64,000 nt of DNA from Mycolicibacterium tusciae JS617. Lineage in GTDB: Bacteria > Actinomycetota > Actinomycetes > Mycobacteriales > Mycobacteriaceae. Each line of letters begins with the position of its first letter. The first letter of the stretch is position 1. Positions 34,976 through 43,910 of the stretch are shown here, one piece after another. The stretch is taken from contig NZ_KI912270.1 in the NCBI RefSeq assembly GCF_000243415.2, positions 186,001 through 250,000 on the forward strand, read 5' to 3'. A program made the translations under genes and the position numbers. Under the pieces are notes generated by a model, which made no database searches, was not told the origin of the DNA, and saw only the letters and a program-made list of their open reading frames with translations.

Positions 34976-35542
34976 TCAGGCCCTGGTGGCCAGCGTCAGC
35001 TCCATCAGCTTGAGCGCCATCGCGCAGGCATCGCTGCCCGGGCTCTGCGGGTTGACCCACCACCCGACCACCCCAACCGCGTCGCTGGCGACCCCGCAGG
35101 CACCGTTCGGATCGTCCGGGTGCATCACGATGGAGTCGATACCGGCCACTGACTTGCTTTCGACCCGGTAACCGAGTTGGTCCGCCACCTCACGTTCGTT
35201 GTCCAGACTGCCCTCCTCGAACCAGAACCGGGTGATGTCGACCAGTCCCGTCGGGTTGGCCGCCTGCCAGCGGCAGACGGCACCGACGAATGTGCTCTGG
35301 ATGTCCAGCGGATCCGCCTTGACCGTCTCAGCGAGGATGTCCTCGGTCAGGACGTCGCATTCCTTCTGCAGGTTCGGGTACTGGCGTTCGGAGTCGTTGT
35401 TGCGCGGCCCGGCGCCGGTGCCCGATTTGGTCGCGGTGCCCTCAACGGTGCTCGTGCACCCGGCCAGCACCGACACCGCGGCCAGCGCCGCGATCAGAGC
35501 GCCCGCGGCGCCCCGGCGTTGATGGGTATGTCCAGTTCTCAT
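34976..35542 (-). CDS. lprC: DUF3558 lipoprotein, LprC-like
   Basis: 188 residues from ATG 35542 (MRTGHTHQRRGAAGALIAAL), with lipobox VLAGC and a Ser/Thr/Gly linker. Three DUF3558-type cysteines are seen (KECDVL, AVCRW, GACG and DACA near the end), likely in disulfides on the cell surface. The gene starts in a 4-nt overlap with the other DUF3558 lipoprotein upstream. M. tuberculosis lprB-lprC have the same arrangement next to a SixA-like gene and two ABC exporters. Function unknown. The frame extends to 35668 but that part belongs to the upstream gene. Confidence 0.84.
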   Translation of the reverse strand: MRTGHTHQRRGAAGALIAALAAVSVLAGCTSTVEGTATKSGTGAGPRNNDSERQYPNLQKECDVLTEDILAETVKADPLDIQSTFVGAVCRWQAANPTGLVDITRFWFEEGSLDNEREVADQLGYRVESKSVAGIDSIVMHPDDPNGACGVASDAVGVVGWWVNPQSPGSDACAMALKLMELTLATRA

Positions 35543-36123
35543 TTGGAGTTCACAATCGACTGGCGGGTGAGTTCCTTGGCCACCTCGCAGGGGTCCGGGA
35601 ACGGCTTGTCGTTGTAGCTGATCGACCATTCGATGAAGTCGTCCTGGAAACCGATGCCGATCTCGCACAGGTTGGTTCCGAGTATCGGGTCGTCACCGGT
35701 AGCGATGAAACCGTCGTGCCCCTCGATGTTGATGTCCTCCACGCTGGCGCGAGTCAGCTCCTCGGTCTTGCGCTCACGCCCAATCGGGCTCCCCCGAAAC
35801 CACGTGAAGGAGAAGTGCGGCCCCAGGATGCTGCCGCCGGACAACCATTGGCACCCCACCGAGGTCTTCGCGGTGTTCACCAGTGCGGGCACCCGCGTCT
35901 GGGAGATCACCTCTTGGTCGCTGATCCCGCCGCACTCGGGGAAAAACGGGCCGTGGGTCGCGTTGGCGTTCGGCGCCGAGGTCTGCGGCACCTCCGGGCT
36001 GTTGGTCGGCTCCGAGTCCGAGCATGCGGCAAACATCGGAATCATCACCGCAGCCGCCACGGCCAACGCCCTGGCGTTTCGGCTCGGCCGAGCCGTGCGC
36101 GTCGTGGGAGTCACGCCATGCAC
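35539..36123 (-). CDS. lprB: DUF3558 lipoprotein, LprB-like
   Basis: 194 residues from ATG 36123; GTG 36114 is an alternative. After a basic N-terminus a hydrophobic signal (ALAVAAAVMIPMFAAC) ends in lipobox FAAC-S. The mature part has FPECGGISDQEV, VGCQWL, TNLCEIG and PDPCEVAKEL, the four cysteines of the DUF3558 fold. It is paired with the LprC-like lipoprotein in a 4-nt overlap, divergent from a two-subunit ABC exporter 115 bp away. The role is unknown; the conserved pairing suggests the two act together at the cell envelope. Confidence 0.84.
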   Translation of the reverse strand: MHGVTPTTRTARPSRNARALAVAAAVMIPMFAACSDSEPTNSPEVPQTSAPNANATHGPFFPECGGISDQEVISQTRVPALVNTAKTSVGCQWLSGGSILGPHFSFTWFRGSPIGRERKTEELTRASVEDINIEGHDGFIATGDDPILGTNLCEIGIGFQDDFIEWSISYNDKPFPDPCEVAKELTRQSIVNSK

Positions 36124-36238
36124 TGTAGCGGCAGGTCAGATCCTCAACCACCGACATGCCGGTTGACCTGCTTATTTATCCAATTCTCAGGTGATACTGC
36201 CGATCCGGTCCGACAGCGGGTATGCGACAGTAACTCCC

Positions 36239-37972
36239 ATGTTGTGGGCGCTGCTGCGACAGTATGCGCGGCCATATCGGTGGCTGCTTGCGATCGTGGC
36301 GCTGCTCCAGTTGATCAGCACCCTGGCTTCCTTGTACCTGCCGACGGTCAACGCGGCGATCATCGACGAAGGTGTCGCCAAGGGCGATCTGCGGATCATC
36401 GTCGAATTGGGCGGCGTGATGCTCGCGGTCACCGCGCTGCAGGTGCTCTGCGCAATCGGCGCCGTGTTCTTCGGGTCACGGGCCGGCACGGGGTTCGGCC
36501 GTGACCTTCGATCGGCGATCTTCAACCACGTCACGGGGTTCTCGGCCGAGGAGACCGCCCGGTTCGGCGCGGCGTCACTGCTGACCAGGACCACGAACGA
36601 CGTCCAGCAGATACAACTGCTCGTGCAACTGACCTGCACCATGTTGATCACCGCGCCGATCATGTCGATCGGCGGCATTTTCATGGCGGTGCATCAGGAC
36701 GCCGGCCTGTCGTGGCTGCTGTTGGTCAGTGTGCCGATTCTGGCCGCCGCCAACTACTGGATCGTGTCGCATCTGTTGCCGATATTTCGGCGCATGCAAC
36801 GTTTGATCGACGGCATCAACCGGGTCATGCGTGAACAACTCGCGGGCATTAGGGTGATCCGCGCGTTTACCCGGGAATCGTTTGAGCGCAGCCGATTCGA
36901 GCAGGCCAACGTGGCCGTCGCGGACGCCGCGGTCGAAGCGGGGCGCTGGCAGGCATTGATGCTGCCCTCGACGACACTGGTCATCAACATCTCCAGTGTC
37001 GCGCTGATCTGGTTCGGCGGTCTTCGGATCGACGCCGGCCAGATGCAGGTCGGGTCGCTGATCGCGTTCCTCTCCTACTTCATGCAGATCCTGATGGCGG
37101 TGCTGCTTGCGACGTTCATCTTGGTTCTCATTCCCCGCGCGTCCGTATGCGCCGAACGCATTTCAGAAGTGCTGGGCACCGAACCGCAGATCACCAGCCC
37201 GCAGAATCCGGTACGGCCTGCGGTCATCGAGGGCGAGATCCGGCTGGACAGTGCGTCCTTCAGCTACCCCGGTGCCGAGCGCCCTGTGCTGCAAGATGTT
37301 TCGTTGATCGCTCGGCCGGGGACGACGACCGCGATCGTCGGGTCGACAGGTTCGGGTAAGTCGACGCTGGTGGCGCTGATCTGCCGGCTGTATGACGCGA
37401 CGTCCGGATCGGTGCGCATGGACGGAGTCGACGTGCGCGACTTCGATCCCGAACAGCTGTGGGCGGCGATCGGTGTGGTGCCGCAGCGGGGATATTTGTT
37501 CTCGGGAACCGTCGCCGAGAATCTGCGCTACGGAAAAGTTGACGCGACCGAGGACGAAATGTGGCAGGCGTTGGAGGTGGCTGCCGCCGATGATTTCGTG
37601 CGCGCCCACCCCGACGGTTTGGCGATGCGCGTCGCACAGGGCGGCATCAATTTCTCGGGTGGACAGCGGCAGCGGCTGGCCATCGCCCGTGCGGTCATCC
37701 GCAGACCCGCCGTCTACCTCTTCGACGATGCCTTCTCCGCGCTCGACGTACGAACCGATGCACGGGTGCGCGCTGCGCTTCGGGAGGAGTCGGCGGATTC
37801 CACGGTCGTCATCGTTTCCCAGCGCATTTCGACGGTTGCCCGGGCGGATCAGATCATCGTCATCGACAACGGTCGCATCCTCGGGGTCGGCACACATGAG
37901 ACGCTGCTGACCGACTGCCCCGAGTATGCGGAGTTCGCCGACTCGCAGGCCTTGGGGGCGGGTGCCCCATGA
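36239..37972 (+). CDS. ABC exporter half-transporter, subunit 1
   Basis: 577 residues from ATG 36239 ([20 protein letters not shown]). The ABC_membrane domain with six spans covers about 15-300. The nucleotide-binding domain has Walker [12 protein letters not shown]-loop VVPQRGYLF, signature [14 protein letters not shown] and Walker [13 protein letters not shown]. The residue after Walker B is Asp rather than Glu (FDDAF), so this site may be the degenerate one of a heterodimer. It overlaps the next exporter gene by 4 nt. Together they match the pair recalled as Rv1273c-Rv1272c, reported as drug or lipid exporter candidates. Confidence 0.9.
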   Translation: MLWALLRQYARPYRWLLAIVALLQLISTLASLYLPTVNAAIIDEGVAKGDLRIIVELGGVMLAVTALQVLCAIGAVFFGSRAGTGFGRDLRSAIFNHVTGFSAEETARFGAASLLTRTTNDVQQIQLLVQLTCTMLITAPIMSIGGIFMAVHQDAGLSWLLLVSVPILAAANYWIVSHLLPIFRRMQRLIDGINRVMREQLAGIRVIRAFTRESFERSRFEQANVAVADAAVEAGRWQALMLPSTTLVINISSVALIWFGGLRIDAGQMQVGSLIAFLSYFMQILMAVLLATFILVLIPRASVCAERISEVLGTEPQITSPQNPVRPAVIEGEIRLDSASFSYPGAERPVLQDVSLIARPGTTTAIVGSTGSGKSTLVALICRLYDATSGSVRMDGVDVRDFDPEQLWAAIGVVPQRGYLFSGTVAENLRYGKVDATEDEMWQALEVAAADDFVRAHPDGLAMRVAQGGINFSGGQRQRLAIARAVIRRPAVYLFDDAFSALDVRTDARVRAALREESADSTVVIVSQRISTVARADQIIVIDNGRILGVGTHETLLTDCPEYAEFADSQALGAGAP

Positions 37973-39873
37973 CCGGAGCCTTGGGTCGGGCCGCCCGCGC
38001 GGGAGTCCAGGCACCGACCGAAAAGTCGCGTGATTTCAAGGGTTCTGCAATCAGATTGGTCAAGCAGCTGACTCCCCAGCGGGCGCTGGCCACGACGGTC
38101 GTCCTGCTGGGGGTCGGCGGTATCGCGATCGGCGTCGTCGGGCCGCGCATTCTCGGGCATGCCACCGACCTGTTGTTCAACGGCGTGATCGGCCGTCAAC
38201 TGCCCGCCGGCCTGACGAAAGAGCAGGCGGTAGACGCGGCCCGCGCGCGCGGCGACAACACCTTCGCCGACCTGCTGTCCGGCATGAACGTCGTACCGGG
38301 GCAGGGAGTGGACTTCGCCGCCATTGGCCGCACCCTGCTGCTGGCGCTGAGCCTGTACCTGGTTGCTGCACTGCTGATCTGGCTGCAGGCCAGGCTGCTC
38401 AACGTCGCGGTGCAGCGCACGATGGTGACTCTTCGCTCCGATGTCGAGGACAAGTTGCACCGGATGCCCTTGTCCTACTTCGACTCCCGTCAGCGCGGGG
38501 AGGTGCTCAGTCGGGTAACCAACGACGTCGACAACATCCAGACATCCCTGTCGATGACAATCAGCCAGCTGATGACATCGGTGTTGACGGTATTTGCGGT
38601 GCTGGTGATGATGCTGACCATTTCGCCACTGCTGACGCTGCTCACCGTGATCACCGTGCCGCTGTCGTTATGGGCGACGCGGGTGATCGCGCGGCGTTCT
38701 CAGCGCATGTTCGTCGCGCAATGGGCCAACACCGGGCGGCTCAACGCACATATCGAGGAGACGTACAGCGGCTTCACCATTGTCAAGACCTTCGGTCACC
38801 GCGCTCATGCCCAGAAGCAGTTCGGCGAGTTCAACGAGGATGTGTATCAGACCAGCTTTGGCGCGCAGTTCTTTTCGGGCCTGGTGTCACCGGCGACGGT
38901 GTTCATCGGCAATATCAGCTATGTCGCGGTGGCGGTGGTCGGCGGGCTCCAGGTCGCGACGGGTCAGATCACCCTCGGCAGTATCCAGGCCTTCATCCAG
39001 TACGTCCGCCAGTTCAACCAGCCCCTGACCCAGGTCGCCGGCATGTACAACACGCTGCAATCCGGTGTGGCCAGCGCGGAGCGGGTGTTTGAGCTACTCG
39101 ACGAGGAGGAGGAGTCCCAAGACTCGGCGCCGATGCCTCCTTCACCGGAGGGCCGCCCCGGCCGCGTCGAGTTCAGAAACGTCAGCTTCAGCTATCGCGC
39201 CGGCACACCCGTCATCGAGAATCTGTCGCTGATCGCCGAACCGGGAAGCACGGTGGCGATCGTCGGGCCGACGGGCGCGGGCAAGACGACATTGGTGAAC
39301 CTGCTGATGCGGTTCTATGAGGTCGATTCCGGTCAGATCCTGGTGGACGGTGTGGACATCGCCACCGTGAGCCGTCAATCGCTGCGATCCCGCATCGGGA
39401 TGGTGCTGCAGGACACGTGGCTGTTCGGCGGCACCATCTACGACAACATCGCCTACGGCAGGCCGGATGCAGGCGAGGACGAGGTGATCGAGGCCGCCAA
39501 GGCCGCCTTCGTCGACCGGTTCGTCCACCACCTGCCCGACGGATATCAGACCTGGGTCAGAGGCGACGGCGGAAACATCAGCGCGGGCGAGAAGCAGCTT
39601 GTCACAATCGCCCGTGCCACGCTGTCCGGCCCGCAGCTGTTGGTGCTCGATGAGGCGACGAGTTCGGTGGATACCCGGACTGAACTACTGATCCAACAGG
39701 CCATGGCCGAGCTGCGACGCGACCGAACGAGTTTCATCATCGCGCACCGGCTTTCGACGATCCGCGACGCCGACGTCATCGTCGTCCTGGAAGCCGGTCG
39801 CATCGTCGAACAAGGCAGCCACGCCCAGCTGATGGCTAAGCGTGGCGCTTATTGGTCTATGACACAGACCTAG
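37969..39873 (+). CDS. ABC exporter half-transporter, subunit 2
   Basis: 634 residues, ATG overlapping subunit 1's stop (ATGA). Six membrane spans with a characteristic N-terminal insertion (about 70-115, [20 protein letters not shown]) between spans 1 and 2. The ATPase has Walker [38 protein letters not shown] (signature variant SAGEK) and Walker [13 protein letters not shown] with the catalytic Glu. The canonical Glu here and the Asp in subunit 1 fit an asymmetric heterodimeric exporter. The substrate is unknown. Confidence 0.9.
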   Translation: MTGALGRAARAGVQAPTEKSRDFKGSAIRLVKQLTPQRALATTVVLLGVGGIAIGVVGPRILGHATDLLFNGVIGRQLPAGLTKEQAVDAARARGDNTFADLLSGMNVVPGQGVDFAAIGRTLLLALSLYLVAALLIWLQARLLNVAVQRTMVTLRSDVEDKLHRMPLSYFDSRQRGEVLSRVTNDVDNIQTSLSMTISQLMTSVLTVFAVLVMMLTISPLLTLLTVITVPLSLWATRVIARRSQRMFVAQWANTGRLNAHIEETYSGFTIVKTFGHRAHAQKQFGEFNEDVYQTSFGAQFFSGLVSPATVFIGNISYVAVAVVGGLQVATGQITLGSIQAFIQYVRQFNQPLTQVAGMYNTLQSGVASAERVFELLDEEEESQDSAPMPPSPEGRPGRVEFRNVSFSYRAGTPVIENLSLIAEPGSTVAIVGPTGAGKTTLVNLLMRFYEVDSGQILVDGVDIATVSRQSLRSRIGMVLQDTWLFGGTIYDNIAYGRPDAGEDEVIEAAKAAFVDRFVHHLPDGYQTWVRGDGGNISAGEKQLVTIARATLSGPQLLVLDEATSSVDTRTELLIQQAMAELRRDRTSFIIAHRLSTIRDADVIVVLEAGRIVEQGSHAQLMAKRGAYWSMTQT

Positions 39874-39893
39874 CCGTCGTACTCTCGAAGGCG

Positions 39894-42068
39894 ATGAGCA
39901 CGACCGCGTACACGTTCTGCAGATACTGCTCGGCAGCCTGCGGCATCGAGGTCACTGTCGACGACAACCGGGTGATGAAGATATCGCCGGACAAGCAGAA
40001 CCCGCACAGCTGGCATGACTTCTGCGCCAAGGGCAGAACGGCGAATCAGCTCGTCGAACATCCGCGCAGGATCGTGGCACCGATGCGCCGCGTCGGCGAC
40101 TCCCCCGCCGAGTACGTCGAGGCCAGCTGGGATGAGGCGATCGCCGACATCGCCGCGCGGATGACGGCGCTCATCGACGCCGACGGTCCCGATGCGATCG
40201 GCCTGTACTACGGGAACCCGACGGGCTACTCATCGTCGAACGTGTTGTTCATGATCGCGTGGCTGGATGCGGTGGGCACTCAGAACCGGTACGCGGTCGG
40301 CTCGGTGGACCAGAACGCGATGCACGTCGTCGCCGAAGCGATGTACGGATCGATGCTGATGGCGCCGGTGTCCGACGTCGACAACTGCGACTATTTCCTG
40401 CTGGTCGGTGCCAACCCCGCGGTCAGCGCATGGAACTGGCTGGAAACGGTGCCCGGCGGCTGGAAACGCGCTTTGGAGCGGCAGCGCCACGGCGCCGAGA
40501 TCGTCGTCGTCGACCCCCTGCGGACCGAGACCGCGGACAAGGCGGACCTGCACTTGGCGGTGCGGCCCGGTCAGGACTGGGCACTGCTGCTCGCCATGGT
40601 CAAGGTCATCTTGGATGAGGGCCTCGAACACGCTGCCGACTGCCGCGATCTCGCCACCGGGGTGGACGAGCTCCGCGCACTCGTCGCCGGCGCGGATCTC
40701 GACGATCTTGCTGCGCGGTGTGATATCCCGCGCGAGGTGATCGAGCGAGTGGCAAGGGATTTCGCCACTGCACAGCGTGCGATGGTGGTCACCCGCACCG
40801 GCGTTTCGTTGCACGTCACCGGCACCATCGGCGAGTGGCTGGGCCATGTGCTCAATGTCATCACGGGGCGGATGGACCGGCCGGGAGGGCGCAGATTCGA
40901 GCCTGGCTACGTCGATGCGCTGAAGCTGTCCGGCATGGCCAAGCCACCGGCACGCAAGAGCCGGCTGCGCGGCACCGACCTCGTCGCGGGTGCCCATGCA
41001 CTGGCAGAGCTGCCCGACGAGATCACCACCCCCGGACCCGGACAGATTCGCGCGATGGTGATCAACTGCGGCAACCCCGTGGTGTCCGGACCGCACGGCG
41101 CCAAGCTCGATGCCGCACTCGAACAACTCGATCTCTTGGTCGCGATCGACTTGGTACAGCGCGAAAGTCACCGCCACGCGCACTGGCTGCTGCCTGCCGT
41201 GCACTGGCTGGAGCGTGACGATCTGTTGGCCCTGACGAGCAACCTTCACGACGAACCGTATGTGCAATACGGGCGGGCGGTCGTGGATCCACCACCGAGC
41301 GCGCGTGAGGAATGGCGAATATTCGTCGATCTCGCGATTGCGATGCGCAGGCCGCTGTTCGGCGCGAAGGGGATGAACAGCTTCGTGCGGGCCACCCGCG
41401 CTCTGGCCAGGATGACCCGCAGGCCGGGCCTCGAGTTCACCCCGCAATGGCTGAACCGCCTGCTCGTGGCCACTAGCCGAAAAGTCAACGGGCGCAGGGT
41501 CAGTTGGCAAGATCTGATGACCAACCCGCACGGCCTGGTGCTCGGGCCAAGGGAGTTCGGCCACTTCCGCAACGCGCTGCGAACCGAAGACAAGATGGTG
41601 CACGCCGCGCCGCCCGAGTTCGTGGCCCGCGCCCGTGAGCTACTCGCCGAACCCGTGGCGCAAGCGCCGAGGGGGTATCCGTTTCAGCTGGCGAACCGAC
41701 GTAATCGGCACTCGATGAACTCCTGGCTCAACGAGCTGCCCGGCCTGCACCCGTCGGGCAAGCGAAATGATGTGGTGATCAACCCTGAGGATGCCGCGGC
41801 ACTCGGGGTCGTCGACGGCGACGTGGTGCGGGTCTTCTCCGCAGTCGGCGAGATCGAGCTGGCCGCTTCGGTCAGTGACCGACCGCGCCGCGGAGTGGTG
41901 ATCGTCGATCATGGTTGGGGTTCAAGGATCTTCGACCCGCGCGGGGGCAGCGTCCCGGTGTCCTACGGCGCCAACAGGAACCTGCTCATCGACGACGTGT
42001 CCGTCGATCCGCTGTCACAGACATCGGCGTTGAGTTCGGGGTACGTAGGCCTCGAACGGCTGGGCTGA
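39894..42068 (+). CDS. Molybdopterin-dependent oxidoreductase (DMSO reductase family)
   Basis: 724 residues from ATG 39894. The N-terminus carries a 4Fe-4S site (C9-x2-C12-x3-C16-x27-C44), followed by molybdopterin-domain text such as SWDEAIADIAARM, IGLYYGNPTGYSSSN and GANPAVSAWNW, and the C-terminal molydop_binding domain (HSMNSWLNELPGLH, VNPEDAAALGVVDGD as INPEDAAALGVVDGD). No Tat signal is present, so it is cytoplasmic. It resembles formate dehydrogenase/BisC-type or nitrate reductase-like enzymes, but the substrate is not clear. The start is 18 bp past the exporter stop; there is no partner subunit gene nearby. Confidence 0.88.
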   Translation: MSTTAYTFCRYCSAACGIEVTVDDNRVMKISPDKQNPHSWHDFCAKGRTANQLVEHPRRIVAPMRRVGDSPAEYVEASWDEAIADIAARMTALIDADGPDAIGLYYGNPTGYSSSNVLFMIAWLDAVGTQNRYAVGSVDQNAMHVVAEAMYGSMLMAPVSDVDNCDYFLLVGANPAVSAWNWLETVPGGWKRALERQRHGAEIVVVDPLRTETADKADLHLAVRPGQDWALLLAMVKVILDEGLEHAADCRDLATGVDELRALVAGADLDDLAARCDIPREVIERVARDFATAQRAMVVTRTGVSLHVTGTIGEWLGHVLNVITGRMDRPGGRRFEPGYVDALKLSGMAKPPARKSRLRGTDLVAGAHALAELPDEITTPGPGQIRAMVINCGNPVVSGPHGAKLDAALEQLDLLVAIDLVQRESHRHAHWLLPAVHWLERDDLLALTSNLHDEPYVQYGRAVVDPPPSAREEWRIFVDLAIAMRRPLFGAKGMNSFVRATRALARMTRRPGLEFTPQWLNRLLVATSRKVNGRRVSWQDLMTNPHGLVLGPREFGHFRNALRTEDKMVHAAPPEFVARARELLAEPVAQAPRGYPFQLANRRNRHSMNSWLNELPGLHPSGKRNDVVINPEDAAALGVVDGDVVRVFSAVGEIELAASVSDRPRRGVVIVDHGWGSRIFDPRGGSVPVSYGANRNLLIDDVSVDPLSQTSALSSGYVGLERLG

Positions 42069-42120
42069 TCCCCCGGTCGTCCCCTGCCCTCCGGGCGTGG
42101 GCCCAAGCACCTGCCCGCCG

Positions 42121-42690
42121 TCAGAGCTGCGGGCCCTCGGACCGAAGATCATCGACGTTACGCATGGCGTCGCGCAGCTTGCCCAGCCACTCATCGGCGT
42201 GTTCGCCGACCAGCTTGACCGACCACGCCAGCGCATCGGAACGGGAACGGGCCACGCCGGCGTCGACCAGCGTGTCGAGCACCTGCCGCTCCGGCTGGCG
42301 CAACCGCGTCATCACCGGTACGGCGATGTGGGTGAACAGGATTCGCTCCGAGGCGCCGTCTGGACCAACGTCTACGCCCCACGCGACCTTGCGTCCGTAT
42401 CGGTTCTCGGCTTCGTCGGCGATGCGCATGCGCTCGGATCGCGTCTCCTCGCGGAAGCGCGCGACTCTGCCGGATGCGTGGGCTTCGCTTTCCTCACCGT
42501 CGCCCCCGTCGGGGAGGCGGCCGATGACGGTGATCTCTTCGCGGTCGACGACGACCGTCGGGTCGCCGGCGAACCAGCCTTGTGGCAGGCGACCGGAGAA
42601 CCAGTCGCCCGCGCTGCTCGCGTCGGGTTGTTCGGCCTGCTGCCAGCCGCCGGGGCGGCCAGACCGTCGGGAGGAATGATGATGTCGCAT
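42121..42690 (-). CDS. Conserved mycobacterial protein of unknown function
   Basis: 189 residues, not assigned to a known function. The first 25 residues are His/Arg/Ser-rich and may be disordered. WFSGRLPQGWFAGDPTVVVDREEITVIG forms a likely beta-rich part, and the C-terminal region (RLRQPERQVLDTLVDAGVARSRSDALAWSVKLVGEHADEWLGKL, read in parts) is helical and looks like a short ribbon-helix-helix or regulator-like segment with SRSDALAW. Upstream (42691-42710) is an AT-rich direct repeat of ATTACAT, unusual in this GC-rich DNA and possibly a regulatory site. It converges with the molybdo-enzyme gene 52 bp away. Confidence 0.7.
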   Translation of the reverse strand: MRHHHSSRRSGRPGGWQQAEQPDASSAGDWFSGRLPQGWFAGDPTVVVDREEITVIGRLPDGGDGEESEAHASGRVARFREETRSERMRIADEAENRYGRKVAWGVDVGPDGASERILFTHIAVPVMTRLRQPERQVLDTLVDAGVARSRSDALAWSVKLVGEHADEWLGKLRDAMRNVDDLRSEGPQL

Positions 42691-42759
42691 GATTACATAA
42701 TTACATCGTTACAACGCCGGATGGACGGCTTTCTCCGCAAGCGAACAGTCGTTGCGGTC

Positions 42760-42963
42760 CTACTTGCGGTTCATCAGCAGCACGGCGCCGCCGCCCACAA
42801 CTGCACCGATGAACAACAGGACGGCCAGGGTCGGACTGACCAGCCACCACACCAGACCCAGCCCGATGATCACCGGGGAGGCGACGAACAGCACCATCGC
42901 CGGGTGCTGCTTGACGACCGCGAGGGCGCTTTGCGCGCGCACCCGGTCAATTTCCTTTGCCAT
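42760..42963 (-). CDS. Small membrane protein, unknown
   Basis: 67 residues from ATG 42963 (MAKEIDRVRAQSALAVVKQHP). Two hydrophobic spans lie at about 22-40 (MVLFVASPVIIGLGLVWWLV) and 44-62 (TLAVLLFIGAVVGGGAVLLM), ending NRK. There are no known domains. It is divergent from the AIM24 gene with only 38 bp between the start codons, which share the inverted repeat at 42973-42989. The frame extends upstream to 43134 but that part overlaps the AIM24 gene. Confidence 0.72.
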   Translation of the reverse strand: MAKEIDRVRAQSALAVVKQHPAMVLFVASPVIIGLGLVWWLVSPTLAVLLFIGAVVGGGAVLLMNRK

Positions 42964-42972
42964 GCCAACAGG

Positions 42973-42989
42973 ATGCCAGCGCTTGGCAT
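42973..42989. promoter_or_regulatory. Inverted repeat ATGCCA-N5-TGGCAT between divergent genes
   Basis: Perfect 6-bp arms in the 38-bp gap between the small membrane gene (start 42963) and the AIM24 gene (start 43002). A dyad placed in the middle of a very short divergent promoter region is a good candidate operator. No matching regulator family can be named. Confidence 0.4.
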
Positions 42990-43001
42990 ACTTTTGTCCC
43001 C

Positions 43002-43883
43002 ATGACAGGACCCAATAACGGAAGCTGGCGACCCGACCCCGAAGGACGTTACGAGCACCGCTGGTGGGACGGCCAGCAGTGGACGGATCAGGTGTCTCAC
43101 CAAGGGCAGGTCGGCCGGGCACCGCTGGGCGCACCGCCCCCAGGACCTGCGCCGCAGCATCAGGCCCCCCAGGCGGCTGTGATGGGCGGGCCGCCTGCAG
43201 GCGACGGCTTCGCGGGTATCACCGGGGATCTGGTCGACGGGCGGTTCAGCGAGAAAGAAGCCAAGCCCATTGCGAACCAGAACTCCAAGCTGCTGCGGGT
43301 GCGCCTCGGCGAGCCGTTCATGGCACGCCAGGGAGCGATGGTGGCGTATCAGGGCAATGTGGACTTCGCCTTCGAGGGTGGCGGTGCGTCGAAGTTCATC
43401 AAGAAGGCGCTGACCGGCGAGGGGCTGCCGCTGATGCGGTGCCAGGGTCAAGGCGATGTATTCCTGGCCGAACGCGCCTTCGACGTGCATCTGCTGAACC
43501 TGAACAACTCCGGCTTATCGATCAGCGGTAAGAACGTGCTGGCCTTTTCGTCGAGCCTCGACTGGAACATCGAGCGCGTCAAGGGCGGCAGCATCGCGAC
43601 GGGCGGGCTGTTCAACACGACGTTGCGCGGCAGTGGTTGGGTCGCGCTGACCACCGACGGCCCACCGGTGGTCCTCAACGCGGCAGAGGCACCGACCTTC
43701 GCCGACACCAACGCGGTGGTGGCGTGGTCGGCGAACCTGCAGACCCAGCTGAAGACGAGCTTCAAGGCAGGGGCGCTGATCGGCCGCGGCTCAGGTGAGG
43801 CGGTTCAGGTGTCGTTCTACGGGCAGGGCTTCGTCATCGTGCAGCCATCGGAGGGCATCCCGCCGGTCGCGACGGCGCACTGA
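43002..43883 (+). CDS. AIM24-family protein with N-terminal DUF2510 domain
   Basis: 293 residues from ATG 43002. The N-terminus GSWRPDPEGRYEHRWWDGQQWTDQV is the DUF2510 motif (W-x-P-D-P...RWWDGxxWT), common in actinobacterial membrane or cell-wall associated proteins. A Pro/Gln linker (about 38-65) precedes the AIM24 (TIGR00266-like) beta-fold domain: LLRVRLGEPFMARQGAMVAYQGNVDFAF, then GEGLPLMRCQGQGDVFLAE and GRGSGEAVQVSFYGQGFVIVQPSE. AIM24 proteins are trimeric folds of unknown role. The IS1182 element begins 27 bp after the stop. Confidence 0.88.
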   Translation: MTGPNNGSWRPDPEGRYEHRWWDGQQWTDQVSHQGQVGRAPLGAPPPGPAPQHQAPQAAVMGGPPAGDGFAGITGDLVDGRFSEKEAKPIANQNSKLLRVRLGEPFMARQGAMVAYQGNVDFAFEGGGASKFIKKALTGEGLPLMRCQGQGDVFLAERAFDVHLLNLNNSGLSISGKNVLAFSSSLDWNIERVKGGSIATGGLFNTTLRGSGWVALTTDGPPVVLNAAEAPTFADTNAVVAWSANLQTQLKTSFKAGALIGRGSGEAVQVSFYGQGFVIVQPSEGIPPVATAH

Positions 43884-43910
43884 GGGGCTTTCGCTACCGC
43901 GCTGCTGCCC

